This document shows, in pieces, positions 23,883-40,228 of a DNA stretch of 64,000 bases. The position numbers and the translations under genes are program-made. Position 1 is the stretch's first letter; each line of letters starts with the position of its first letter. The notes beneath the pieces are model-generated. The model was not told the origin of the DNA, searched no databases, and worked only from the letters and a program-made list of their open reading frames with translations. The DNA lies in contig NC_044922.1 in NCBI RefSeq assembly GCF_003576645.1, positions 11,715,195 to 11,779,194 of the forward strand. Direction: 5' to 3'. Source of the stretch: Ipomoea triloba (taxonomy: Eukaryota > Streptophyta > Magnoliopsida > Solanales > Convolvulaceae).

Positions 23883-25077
23883 CCCTTCAACGAAGATTAA
23901 GCAACAAAGCCCTTCATTGAAAAACAAGCCACATTCCGGACGCCCTTAAACTAAATTTTCAAGTAAGTCAACTAAGTGGAGAATCAAGTCAAGCTAAAGT
24001 TGATTGAAGATCAAGTCAATTCAAGATCGAAGGCCCTCCAACGAAGATTAAAGCAACAAAGCCCTTCATTGAAAAACAAGCCGCATTTCGGAGGCCCTTT
24101 AGCTAAATTTTCAACTTAAGTCAACTAAGTAGAGAATCAAAAGATTTCCTTGATAGAGATTTTGTACCCACGCACTTCAATTGAAATATATATACATTGT
24201 TCACTTTTTCTTGTTTACAGTCACATCATCACATTTGGATGTTAAAATTTTAACCGGTTATCTTAATTAGAGTACTTCGGAACATATTAAATATGTCAAT
24301 TGCATCATTTTGCAAATTTAGAGTTCAATTAGAGTTTTTTTATAGTTTGACGATTTAGTTATTTTGTAGTTCGAGAGTTTATTTGACATTTAATACTTAT
24401 TATAATCGAAATGTATGGTTAAATTTGCACAAGTTAAAAAATTATAAAGTTGATATGAAATTGTTTAATTTCAAAAGATCGAATATAATTATAGAACTTT
24501 TGTAAGACAAATGATTTTCTTTTCAGCATTAAACCTTAACCATATAAAGATAATGATGTTCGCAATTCCTGCCGGTTGTCAACGACATGATCTGCTCTCG
24601 CTGTGTGACATTCCATCAATTTGACTTGCAAGGCAAAGACATGACTGGAGGAGTTCCATCTGGCTGTCTCTAACTAAAAAGTAATGCCTAGACCCAGTTG
24701 TATGATCAGTTCTGTAGTTAAAATACAGGAGAAAAATCACTAAACTTTTGTCTAATCTAAATCATCAAAATGAATAATGTATTTTTCTCTTCAACCTCGT
24801 TGCAAATTACTATATGAATTAATCTAATTAATTTATAACACAATTATTCAATGAAAATAGCAATCGAATATTTAATACAAACTATAATACTTAAAACAAA
24901 ATTCCGTGGATATGTTTAATAGAAAACAACATTTTTCCTTCTCCCATACTCAGACCTGACTACTATTTGAACTCAATAATACATTTTTGGTGAACTGGGG
25001 GTTGAGTCTCTTGGCCAACTCTATTAGCGGTAAATAAAGTAAATTAGATAGCAATTTACACTAGGGTTAACCAAACC
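23625..25077. repeat. 1.45-kb direct duplication, first copy
   Basis: This segment reappears at 25188-26656 with only a few differences, all seen within the plastid part (for example an A/G at the ATAAATACG site and a 16-bp indel in an A/T-rich spacer). The remaining 1.2 kb looked identical where I compared it. The copy ends directly at a single N (25078). Confidence 0.9.
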
Positions 25078-25078
25078 N

Positions 25079-25460
25079 CCGTTGCTTTTACAGAACTTCC
25101 TTCTTGTATCATCAACCCATCGCCCATTAATACAACACCAACATTTTTTGATTCCAAATTGAGAGCAATGCCGATTGTACCCTCTTCAAATTCTACCAAT
25201 TCCCCTGCCATTACTTCATCAAGACCGTAAATACGAGCAATGCCATCGCCTACTTGAAGTACGGTACCGGTATTTACAATATTGACTTCTCTATTATATT
25301 GTTCAATACGTTCACGGATAAGATTACTAATTTCGTCGGCTTGAATGGTTATCATGATTATTTCTTCATTCTTTTTGCAAATAAAATAAAAAAATAAATA
25401 AATAAGACCTCCGGTAGAAAGACTAATTAATCAGTTATTTCTTTCATTGTTCCCAACATG
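25079..25460 (-). mobile_element. atpA: Plastid DNA insert (NUPT), copy 2: atpF end and atpA start
   Basis: From 25355 down to the N at 25078 the minus strand encodes the first 92 residues of chloroplast ATP synthase CF1 alpha, including [19 protein letters not shown] and [15 protein letters not shown]. Upstream (25356-25460) is the atpF-atpA spacer and the atpF C-terminus. The reading stops at the single-N gap. Compared with copy 1 it has MIT for MVT and a longer spacer. The protein belongs in the thylakoid ATP synthase, but here it is a truncated fragment in nuclear sequence and is not expected to work. Confidence 0.9.
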
Positions 25461-26656
25461 GCCCTTCAACGAAGATTAAGCAACAAAGCCCTTCATTGAA
25501 AAACAAGCCACATTCCGGACGCCCTTAAACTAAATTTTCAAGTAAGTCAACTAAGTGGAGAATCAAGTCAAGCTAAAGTTGATTGAAGATCAAGTCAATT
25601 CAAGATCGAAGGCCCTCCAACGAAGATTAAAGCAACAAAGCCCTTCATTGAAAAACAAGCCGCATTTCGGAGGCCCTTTAGCTAAATTTTCAACTTAAGT
25701 CAACTAAGTAGAGAATCAAAAGATTTCCTTGATAGAGATTTTGTACCCACGCACTTCAATTGAAATATATATACATTGTTCACTTTTTCTTGTTTACAGT
25801 CACATCATCACATTTGGATGTTAAAATTTTAACCGGTTATCTTAATTAGAGTACTTCGGAACATATTAAATATGTCAATTGCATCATTTTGCAAATTTAG
25901 AGTTCAATTAGAGTTTTTTTATAGTTTGACGATTTAGTTATTTTGTAGTTCGAGAGTTTATTTGACATTTAATACTTATTATAATCGAAATGTATGGTTA
26001 AATTTGCACAAGTTAAAAAATTATAAAGTTGATATGAAATTGTTTAATTTCAAAAGATCGAATATAATTATAGAACTTTTGTAAGACAAATGATTTTCTT
26101 TTCAGCATTAAACCTTAACCATATAAAGATAATGATGTTCGCAATTCCTGCCGGTTGTCAACGACATGATCTGCTCTCGCTGTGTGACATTCCATCAATT
26201 TGACTTGCAAGGCAAAGACATGACTGGAGGAGTTCCATCTGGCTGTCTCTAACTAAAAAGTAATGCCTAGACCCAGTTGTATGATCAGTTCTGTAGTTAA
26301 AATACAGGAGAAAAATCACTAAACTTTTGTCTAATCTAAATCATCAAAATGAATAATGTATTTTTCTCTTCAACCTCGTTGCAAATTACTATATGAATTA
26401 ATCTAATTAATTTATAACACAATTATTCAATGAAAATAGCAATCGAATATTTAATACAAACTATAATACTTAAAACAAAATTCCGTGGATATGTTTAATA
26501 GAAAACAACATTTTTCCTTCTCCCATACTCAGACCTGACTACTATTTGAACTCAATAATACATTTTTGGTGAACTGGGGGTTGAGTCTCTTGGCCAACTC
26601 TATTAGCGGTAAATAAAGTAAATTAGATAGCAATTTACACTAGGGTTAACCAAACC
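25188..26656. repeat. 1.45-kb direct duplication, second copy
   Basis: Second copy of 23625-25077. It includes the right part of the gypsy LTR (its end CTTGTTTACA at 25789-25798) and flanking single-copy-looking DNA. After 26656 the sequence continues into the copine 3' flank. Confidence 0.9.
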
Positions 26657-27124
26657 AAACCAAACGTGTAAATGCAGCCAGTAATATAGACTGGTAAAGC
26701 AGAAAATAACATCATCAGGTAGCTGTGTCTAAATAACAATTAAATTGGTAGTACTATGAACCCATCCTAATTCACGTAGCTGTCTCAATAACAATATATT
26801 GTATCTTATCACTATGATGAACATTAAAGGCATGAACAATGTAATTATGAACACTAGTCTTGAAGCTCTTCGTGGTTGATGAGTTGGTCTCCAGATATAT
26901 AATTTCGTGGGAGGAACTCTGTTCACTTAGATCACCATGTAAAATTATGAACAAAATCCACATTTTGAGCAATGATGCACACTATTCCTGGGAAGTTACA
27001 AAAGGGTGGCTTAATGGGAAGCAAATATTGGGTGATTCTAGTTCTAGGTGCAGGCCAACATTGAAATAGCAAGCAAAGAGAATAATCATTTTCAATATTT
27101 CTGTATGTACACTGCATACTATGA

Positions 27125-33484
<6,360 letters not shown>

Positions 33485-33557
33485 CGTTGGCTTGGCGCAG
33501 CCTTTGCTTAGACTTTGTGTCCAGAAGTATTAATTACGTTGACTGCCAGGCAGCGCG

Positions 33558-33569
33558 TGCTTTATATAC
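33558..33569 (-). promoter_or_regulatory. Probable TATA box of the copine gene
   Basis: On the minus strand the sequence reads GTATATAAAGC, about 80 bp upstream of the ATG at 33484. The position would allow a short 5' leader. No other element was identified. Confidence 0.5.
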
Positions 33570-34107
33570 TCTCACTTTCGGACGCGGTAAATATTACGTG
33601 AAAAATATATTATCAGAAATCAGAAGGAGACAGGATCGCGATGTTGTGAACGAAACTGGGCTCCACCTCTGTTCCGTGGGACCCGCCGAAGCCGCGTTCA
33701 ACACCATTTTTATTTATTTAAAAATAATAAAAGCTGGACCAAGCATGTGTTCACATGACATGTAGTAACTTTTTCATATGGAAGGTCATGATGAGATCTC
33801 ACACTCAAAAGAAATCTAGTTTTGAAATTAAAGAAGTCATCAGATAGGATTACCTAGGGTGAGCTCTATGTTAAGACACTTAGGGATCGTTTGGTTCACG
33901 GAATCTTGGATTACCTCAGATAATAGCATTACCACCAAGAAGGTAATGTGAGATTAAGGGAATTTAAGATTACTTGATGTGTTTGGTTTAAGTTGTAGGA
34001 ATGTAATATTAACGTGTTTAGTTGGACGTTATATTTTAGATTATATTACATCAATTACCTAAATGCCTTCAAAGAAAATGAGCAAGCTAAGTCTCTTTTT
34101 TTCCATA

Positions 34108-34123
34108 GTTAATAATAATAATA

Positions 34124-34154
<31 letters not shown>

Positions 34155-34182
34155 TATTATTATTATTATTATTATTATTACA
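34108..34182. repeat. (TTA/TAA)n microsatellite
   Basis: A trinucleotide run switches from TAA to TTA phase within the left part of the element. Confidence 0.9.
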
Positions 34183-34790
34183 TCACCGTCAACAATAACT
34201 TCATCAGCCAGTTCCATCGGCGTCGCTGACGCGTCAACTGCCGCAGATTTCTACCCGGCCGGAGTCGTTGCTGCCACCACGGCCTCCACCAACCTCCTGC
34301 ACACCATCGTCCGGCGAAAGTCGCAACCACCATCAACAAAAAAAAAATGAAATGAAGATGATCGAAAGCTGAAAACCCATTGAGAGATCATTAATTCTGG
34401 ACTGCAGAATACTCGCCGATACTGATTTTTCGTTTTCACTACGGAGGTTCCGGCCATTTTTTGGGACGTTCGACGCGTCGAAAGTGGCACTCGACGCGTC
34501 GAAAGACCTCAAAATGAGGCAAAACGCATGCGGGAAGGAGAACAACGTCATATGCACCGCCACCACCACCTCCGGCGACGCAGCAGACCCGACGAGGGCG
34601 AGAGTAGTAGCGGCGTCGGCTCCATTTTGCGAAAAAAGAAAGAACGGTGGAAAGTTGCGAAGAACAGTGGCCACCATCTTCAAACACCGCCTCCACTCAC
34701 CGCCGCCAGCCACCGTCTCCCCCCATCTCCGGCGATCTCTCTCCCTCGCAAAGTCACGGACCAAAATGGAGAAATGTTGAAGATGATGAA
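34183..34790. other. GC-rich stretch with overlapping chance ORFs
   Basis: Several ORFs on both strands overlap here (up to 143 codons). None shows a domain, and all are low-complexity and Arg/Ser/Pro-rich. It may be captured gene sequence, but nothing recognisable remains. Confidence 0.4.
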
Positions 34791-34905
34791 CAGGAGTTTT
34801 GTTTCCTCTTCATATTATTATAATATTACTCCGTGTTATGTATTATTATTATTATTATAATATAAATAAAAAAAAAGGCAAAAGTAGCAACAGCCGAAAG
34901 CTGCT

Positions 34906-35012
34906 GCTACTTTGCATAAAGTGGGGGACTTTGTCCCCCACGTTATATTTAAAAAAAAAAGAGGCTACTTTGCATAAAGTGGGGCACTTTGTCCCCCACG
35001 TTACATTTTTAA
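34906..35012. repeat. 58-bp direct repeat, 2 copies
   Basis: GCTACTTTGCATAAAGTGGG begins at 34906 and 34964, each followed by CTTTGTCCCCCACGTTA. The copies differ slightly. An (AT)n run follows at about 35048-35081. Confidence 0.8.
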
Positions 35013-35038
35013 GTAAAAAAAATAAAAAAATAAAAATA

Positions 35039-35085
<47 letters not shown>

Positions 35086-35278
35086 TATTATAATATTTTA
35101 TATGTTATAATATAATTATATAATTGATTATGTTTATTTGAATGATTATGTCAATCATTAACAATATTCTTAGAATTTTTAAGTTCACAGGTTCTCTATC
35201 AGATTGATCAGAATGCTGTGGAGTATTTACAAGAACCTAGTAGCATATGTTGTTTGAGAAATTGAAGATGCTCCAGCA

Positions 35279-35558
35279 ATTATTCAGGAGGCCAGCTTCA
35301 ACATGCTACTCGGAATTACAATTATTCAGGAGGCCAGCTTCAACATGCTACTCGGAATTAGAACTACAATGTTCCTAGATTTGGCTAGAGATCTCGGAAT
35401 TAGAACTACAATGTTCCTAGATTTGGCTAGAGATTGAAAATTGTAGCCGATGTAGTTCCTAGATTTGGCTAGAGATTGAAAATTGTAGCCGATGTACATT
35501 GTATAGGACCATTGTAATTGAAAATTGTAGCCGATGTACATTGTATAGGACCATTGTA
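35279..35558. repeat. Four staggered 42-bp duplications
   Basis: Repeat starts pair at 35279/35321, 35351/35393, 35413/35455 and 35475/35517, each exactly 42 bp apart and with different sequence. The pattern is best explained as untrimmed contig overlaps. Confidence 0.9.
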
Positions 35559-35619
35559 AAAATAAATAAAAAAAAAAAAATTGCACGAAACTTTCGTTTG
35601 AGGTTTTGTTCAACCTGCA

Positions 35620-35940
35620 CGAATTTTCGTTTGGGGTGCGTTCGGCCTGCACGAGTCTTCGTTTGGGGTGCGTTCGGCCTCGTTCGGCCTGCACGAGTCT
35701 TCGTTTGGGGTGCGTTCGGCCTGCACGAGTCTTCACGAGTCTTCGTTTGGGGTGCGTTCGGCCTGCACGAGTCTTCGTTTGGGGTCGTTTGGGGTGCGTT
35801 CGGCCTGCACGAGTCTTCGTTTGGGGTGCGTTCGGCCTGCACGAGTCTGCACGAGTCTTCGTTTGGGGTGCGTTCGGCCTGCACGAGTCTTCACGAGTCT
35901 TCGTTTGGGGTGCGTTCGGCCTGCACGAGTCTTCAGTTGA
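35620..35940. repeat. 32-bp minisatellite with 10-bp phase jumps
   Basis: Units of CTGCACGAGTCTTCGTTTGG plus GGTGCGTTCGGC repeat about eight times. At five places an extra 10 bp appears (for example CGTTCGGCCTCGTTCGGCCT near 35670). A 32-bp unit plus 10 bp equals 42 bp, so these jumps have the same step as the 42-bp duplications elsewhere. Diverged units continue to about 36030. Long ORFs in both directions here are repeat artefacts. Confidence 0.85.
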
Positions 35941-36039
35941 GGTTGCATCCGACCTGCACGAATTTTTCGTTTGGGGTTTTTTATTTGACCTGCACGAATT
36001 TTTCGTTTGGGGTTTTTTGTTTGACCTGCATGCATGACA

Positions 36040-36839
36040 TGCATATCTGCATTTTTATCTCAACTTTTTGCAGGATGATGAATTTCTGAAAAGCTCACTG
36101 GACAATGGACATGAAAAATCGCTAGAGATTCAACCTAGAAAAGCTGATCAAACTGCATAAAACCAAGACAACCCCCTTTTATTGTCTTTAAATGATTACG
36201 CCTTTTTGGTTGTACTCTTTTTCCCTTAGCTAGGTTTTTTCCCATAGGGTTTTTCTTAGTCTAAGGTTTTTAACGAGGCAACCAGCGTAAATCACGCCCC
36301 TCATGCTCAACTCAGACTTGAGGGATTCATCACAGACTATTAAGGCATTCAGACCGGGGAGACTTTGCTTGTAACAAGTTGGCCGCCCGGAGCACTGTTT
36401 ACTTCTCGAACCTGACGACTCTCGCAGATTCAAGAAGTGGGGGACTTGTGATGGGTAAATACCCCCAGGGACTACTGTAGAAATATAATGTGTATAGTCC
36501 GTGTAATATTGTACCCCTAAAAAGTCGGGTGTCCCTTAGAAATTGTTAAGGGTCAAATGTAATATTATATTCCTGAAGGGTCAGGTCCTATTTCTATATA
36601 AAGGACCGACCCTCCCTTGTAATGGCATGCTGGATCCTGGATCCTCAATCTGAAGGACTCACTGAGCTCCTTCCTTCTCCCTTCCATCTTCTTCTCTCTT
36701 CTTCTCCAAGAAGGAAGCCATGGCTTCCTTTCCCCTTCTCCCTGCATTCATCCATACACCAATCCATACACTACAACATACACAATCAAACAACACACGG
36801 TGGTGTAAATCCGTACCCCCGTTTACATTTACACCATCA
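36040..36839 (+). mobile_element. LTR retrotransposon 3' end: internal tail, PPT and LTR
   Basis: A 391-bp LTR runs from TGATGGGTAAAT (36449) to TTTACACCATCA (36839), with matching inverted termini. A polypurine tract, AAGAAGTGGGGGAC (about 36432-36445), lies just before it. A TATA-like TATATAAAGG is near 36594. No coding domain and no 5' LTR were found, so this is a 5'-truncated copy. Confidence 0.7.
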
Positions 36840-36869
36840 ATGAGATACCTTGAACCAAACGCCCCCTTA

Positions 36870-37359
36870 GAGTGTGTTTGGAAAGAAGGAAAATAATTTT
36901 TGAAAAATGAGTTATTTTCCAGAAAATAATTTCATTTTCTGTGTTTGGTTGCATTCTGGAAAATTATCTTTGCGTGTTTAGTTCATTTTTTTGGAAAATG
37001 AGTAGAATTGTATAATTATATATTTTTATTATTTTATTTAATATATAAAAATATATAAAATAATAATATTTATTATTAAAAGAAAGAAAAAAAAACACGT
37101 CGCTTTGGTTTCCAGCCGAAAACCAGAGCAATTCCGGCGGGAAACCAGTCCGCCGAAACGGGGTTGTCCCTCACATGGAAGTCATTTTCGGAAAATGACT
37201 TCAGGACTTTTTGTCCGAAAGTTATTTTTCAAAATAAAAAAGGTTCATTTTCCATAATCAACGGAATTCATTTTCCTTTGCATTTTCCAGATGTTGCCAA
37301 ACACCGAAAGCTCGAAAAATGATTTCTGAAAATCATTTTTCGGATTACCAAACACACCC
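36870..37359. mobile_element. Tourist-like MITE with TTA target duplication
   Basis: The 490-bp element begins GAGTGTGTTTGGAAAG and ends ACCAAACACACCC. It is flanked by TTA at 36867-36869 and 37360-37362. Inverted AT-rich arms carry ATTTTCC/GGAAAAT motifs. It abuts the previous element and shares the left TTA. A relative lies at 55398-55814. Confidence 0.75.
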
Positions 37360-37554
37360 TTAGTCTAGCGGACATCACTGGCCAGTAATTTTCAATTGAT
37401 TCCATGGCAACATTTGATTGCGTAGGATCATATAGAGTAGTAGAGTGATAATACTGCGTTACGTGGACACACGGTAGATTCCAGTCAACTAAGTGGATTG
37501 ACCAATAATAAAATATTGAAGGACAAGAATGCCCTTTCAAATCAAACTTTTACA

Positions 37555-37756
37555 GGGCGTTTGGTTGGGAGGAGGGAATTAGGAGGGAAAAGAATTGTAA
37601 TTCGGTGGAATTGCAATTCAATGAATAAAGTAGGAATTGAAATTACAGTATTTGGTATGCAGGAAGAGGAATACAAGGAATTGAAAGGTAAGAAGCGACA
37701 AAATGACTAAAATGCCCTTATGTTGTAGAAGTAGTAGTAATAATAATAATTCTTTC

Positions 37757-37797
<41 letters not shown>

Positions 37798-38561
37798 GGG
37801 AAAATGGCATTTTTTCCCCCTATGTTATGTGCATATAGCACTTTTTCCCCCTGTGTTATTAAAGTGGCAGTTTTTCCCCTTCAGTTATTTTAAAAGTAGT
37901 AGTTTTTCCCCCCTGTAATGTTAAATTGACATTTTTGCCCTTAAAATAATTATTTCATTTATTTTTATTCTCCAACCAATTATTACTAATATGTATGGAA
38001 GATCACGGTTCAATACGAACCTAATCGAACACTGTAGCAATTAAACTTAAATAGTATGACGGTAGTTACGGTTACGATTCAGAACCGAAAAAATAAAATA
38101 AAATAATTGTTGAATTTAGACTATTTTTAAATAAGAAATAAAATTAAAAAATAAATAAATAAATAAATAAGTTTTGATTGAGGTTCAAAATCGAAATTGT
38201 AATCGAACCGTACCGATTTATCAAAATAAGTGTTTGATCATTTTCACTATATATGATTGTGGTTTAGTTTCGGTTCACGGTTCGACAATTATTTAATTTT
38301 ATTTTTTTCGGTTTTGAATCGTAACTAGAACCGTCCATACTATTTTGGTATGATTGCTACAGTGTTTGGTTAGGTTCGAACGAATCGTGATCATCCATAC
38401 ATATAAGTAATAATTTGATGGAAAAGAAAAATAAATGAATAATTACTTTTAAGGGTAAAAATGCCAATTTAACATTTCTGGAGGAAAAATAGCCACTTTA
38501 ATAACACAGGGGGAAAAAGTGCTATATGCACATAACATAGGGGAAAAAGTGCCATTTTCCC

Positions 38562-38607
<46 letters not shown>

Positions 38608-38684
38608 TCCTTCAATAATAATAATAATAAGTATAATAATAATAATAATTTCTTCAAAAATAATAATAATAATAATTCTTTTAA

Positions 38685-38717
<33 letters not shown>

Positions 38718-38933
38718 TTTAAATTTTTTTTTTTAAAAAAAAAAGACAAAGGGTATGGGAGGAGGGGCAAAATTGTCTTTACACCAACACAATTGCCCAT
38801 CCTCTCCACCCCTGAATTGCAATTCATCATTTGGAAGGAATTCCATCCAACCAAACAGTGTAGTATGGGAATTCACTAAATTACAATTCAATGAATTACA
38901 ATTCATCCCAAACTACACTCAACCAAACATGCC
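37555..38933. mobile_element. Outer TIR element around the foldback
   Basis: GGGCGTTTGGTTGGG at 37555 is inverted as CTCAACCAAACATGCC ending at 38933. Matching inner segments such as AATTGCAATTCAATGAAT lie on both sides. Target duplication is not resolved. (TAA)n runs flank the inner foldback at 37735-37796 and 38563-38716. Confidence 0.5.
37797..38562. mobile_element. Foldback element, about 766 bp
   Basis: The ends are AGGGAAAATGGCATTTTTTC and its inverse AAAAGTGCCATTTTCCCT. The two arms of roughly 350 bp pair along nearly their whole length, including CCCTTAAAATAATTATT-like and ATGTATGGA(A/T)GATCACG segments. It sits within (TAA)n DNA, so the target duplication is ambiguous. No ORF of note. 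Confidence 0.7.
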
Positions 38934-39079
38934 ATTAATGAACTGATTTTTTTTTATACTTTCTCATCTAACCCATTTGTTACGCATGAAAGTTTACAGC
39001 TCTCCAGCTTTCATTCGCTCTGCGTGGGTAATGGGTTATGTTTAGATATAAAAAGTACTATACTCTATATCAAGGTTGC

Positions 39080-39420
39080 AGAAGGCATTAGACGCTAATT
39101 GAGCGATCGGAAAGCGCCTAGCACCTAAGGCGCTTACGCAGTCGAGTATAATAATAATAACAACAATAACAATAACAATAACAAATACAACAACAACAAC
39201 AACAATAATGATGATGATGATGATGATGTATAGTCATCCTAAACCCTTAAAAAACACATACACACACTTGGCTGAGTTAGGCGTCGACTCGACCGAGTTA
39301 GGCGTCGACTCGACCGAGTTAGGTGCCGACTAAAAGGCACCTAAGGGTGAAATCCCCCTCGGTCAAGGCCCTCAAGGGGGGCTTAGCGCCTAGTCGATGC
39401 TTAGGCCTATTTTTACAACA
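39080..39420. repeat. Mixed microsatellites and GAGTTAGGCGTCGACTCGACC repeats
   Basis: ATAATAACAACAATAACAAT-type and (GAT)n runs lie at about 39148-39229. Three 21-bp units with GAGTTAGGCGTCGACTCGAC begin at 39274, 39295 and 39316. GCGCCTAG motifs flank them. Confidence 0.8.
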
Positions 39421-39424
39421 CCGC

Positions 39425-40062
39425 TCTATATTTATGATAAATGATTATAACTTTATAAGTTTAAATTCTAAAGTTATATTTTCTTTTTCTCATTTGATGT
39501 TTTTAGTTTAGTTAATGAGATCATACCAAAATTACTTGCAATTCATTTTTTATAATACTAAGTTTAGCATTAGTATATAAAATTTATATATTTAAAATTA
39601 CATTAAAAATACTATTCAACACAAAAAATTTTGAAAATGATTTTAAAAAATAATAAAGAAAATAAGCAAAAAATAAATGGTTGATTTAACTGATGAATGA
39701 TGAATTGTAAACATGACATTTAAAATATGATAGTGTGTACGTGTCATTCACTTCAATATGTTACGCTGTGTATTTGTAATATACGAGGCATTATTTACAT
39801 ACACATATAAATAATTTTTTAAATTATATTCAAATGAAGTTTTTATTAAATTTAAATAAAAAAGTATAATTTCTTTATTATTTTAAAATATATATTATTA
39901 ATATTGAAATTGATATGTACTAAATCAAATGTATAGTGTTATGCAAAACACTTTGTGCTCAGATGGCATGTAGTGACTCTTCCATATGGAATGTCATGAG
40001 ATTGAGCTTCAGTCGTGTTGTATTTAAACAATGGAGACACCTCAGAACCAATCAATTAAAGA
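39425..40062. other. AT-rich stretch without genes
   Basis: Nothing coding seen; strongly AT-rich DNA between the repeats and the hAT element. Confidence 0.6.
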
Positions 40063-40228
40063 CAGGGCCGTTTTTTTTATTTGGGTGGCATTGTGCTGGT
40101 AAATAATTGGGGCCCTATCAAAGTAAAAATAAACTGTAAATTGAAGAAAAATGCATAAAAGCTTAAACAAATTTCAAACTTTATTTATTATGAACAAATT
40201 TCTAAACATAATGCAAACTACAAATCTT

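Larger units (their letters stand above)
21981..24219 (+). mobile_element. Ty3/gypsy relic with 3' LTR
   Basis: An LTR runs from TGTAGACATG at 23297 to CTTGTTTACA at 24219, with a TATA box (TATAAATA, 23467-23474). A sequence like its start (TGTAGACATGGAAAT) recurs at 21983, perhaps a remnant 5' LTR. Between them lie gag fragments. No target duplication was found at the right end. The LTR is interrupted by plastid DNA (23625-23882). Confidence 0.6.
33883..36866. mobile_element. PIF/Harbinger-like element with nested DNA
   Basis: The left end GGGATCGTTTGGTTCACGG (33883) is inverted at the right (CCTTGAACCAAACGCCCCC, ending 36866). TTA flanks both ends (33880-33882 and 36867-36869), the target typical of PIF/Harbinger. 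The 3-kb interior includes AT repeats, GC-rich low-complexity DNA, minisatellites and a retroelement 3' end. These are probably later insertions. The two ends could belong to different copies, hence moderate confidence. Confidence 0.5.

Noticed and set aside
23622..23900. Plus-strand ORF of 92 codons
   Set aside because: Antisense shadow of the plastid atpA/atpF insert.
25080..25355. atpA as a functional gene
   Set aside because: Only 92 codons before an N; it is a plastid-derived fragment.
34333..34860. Overlapping ORFs of 85-143 codons
   Set aside because: GC-rich low-complexity sequence; no recognisable domain, all compete with each other.
35499..36089. ORF of 196 codons and overlapping ORFs on both strands
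   Set aside because: They arise because a 32-bp repeat with 10-bp jumps is open in several frames; no protein family fits.
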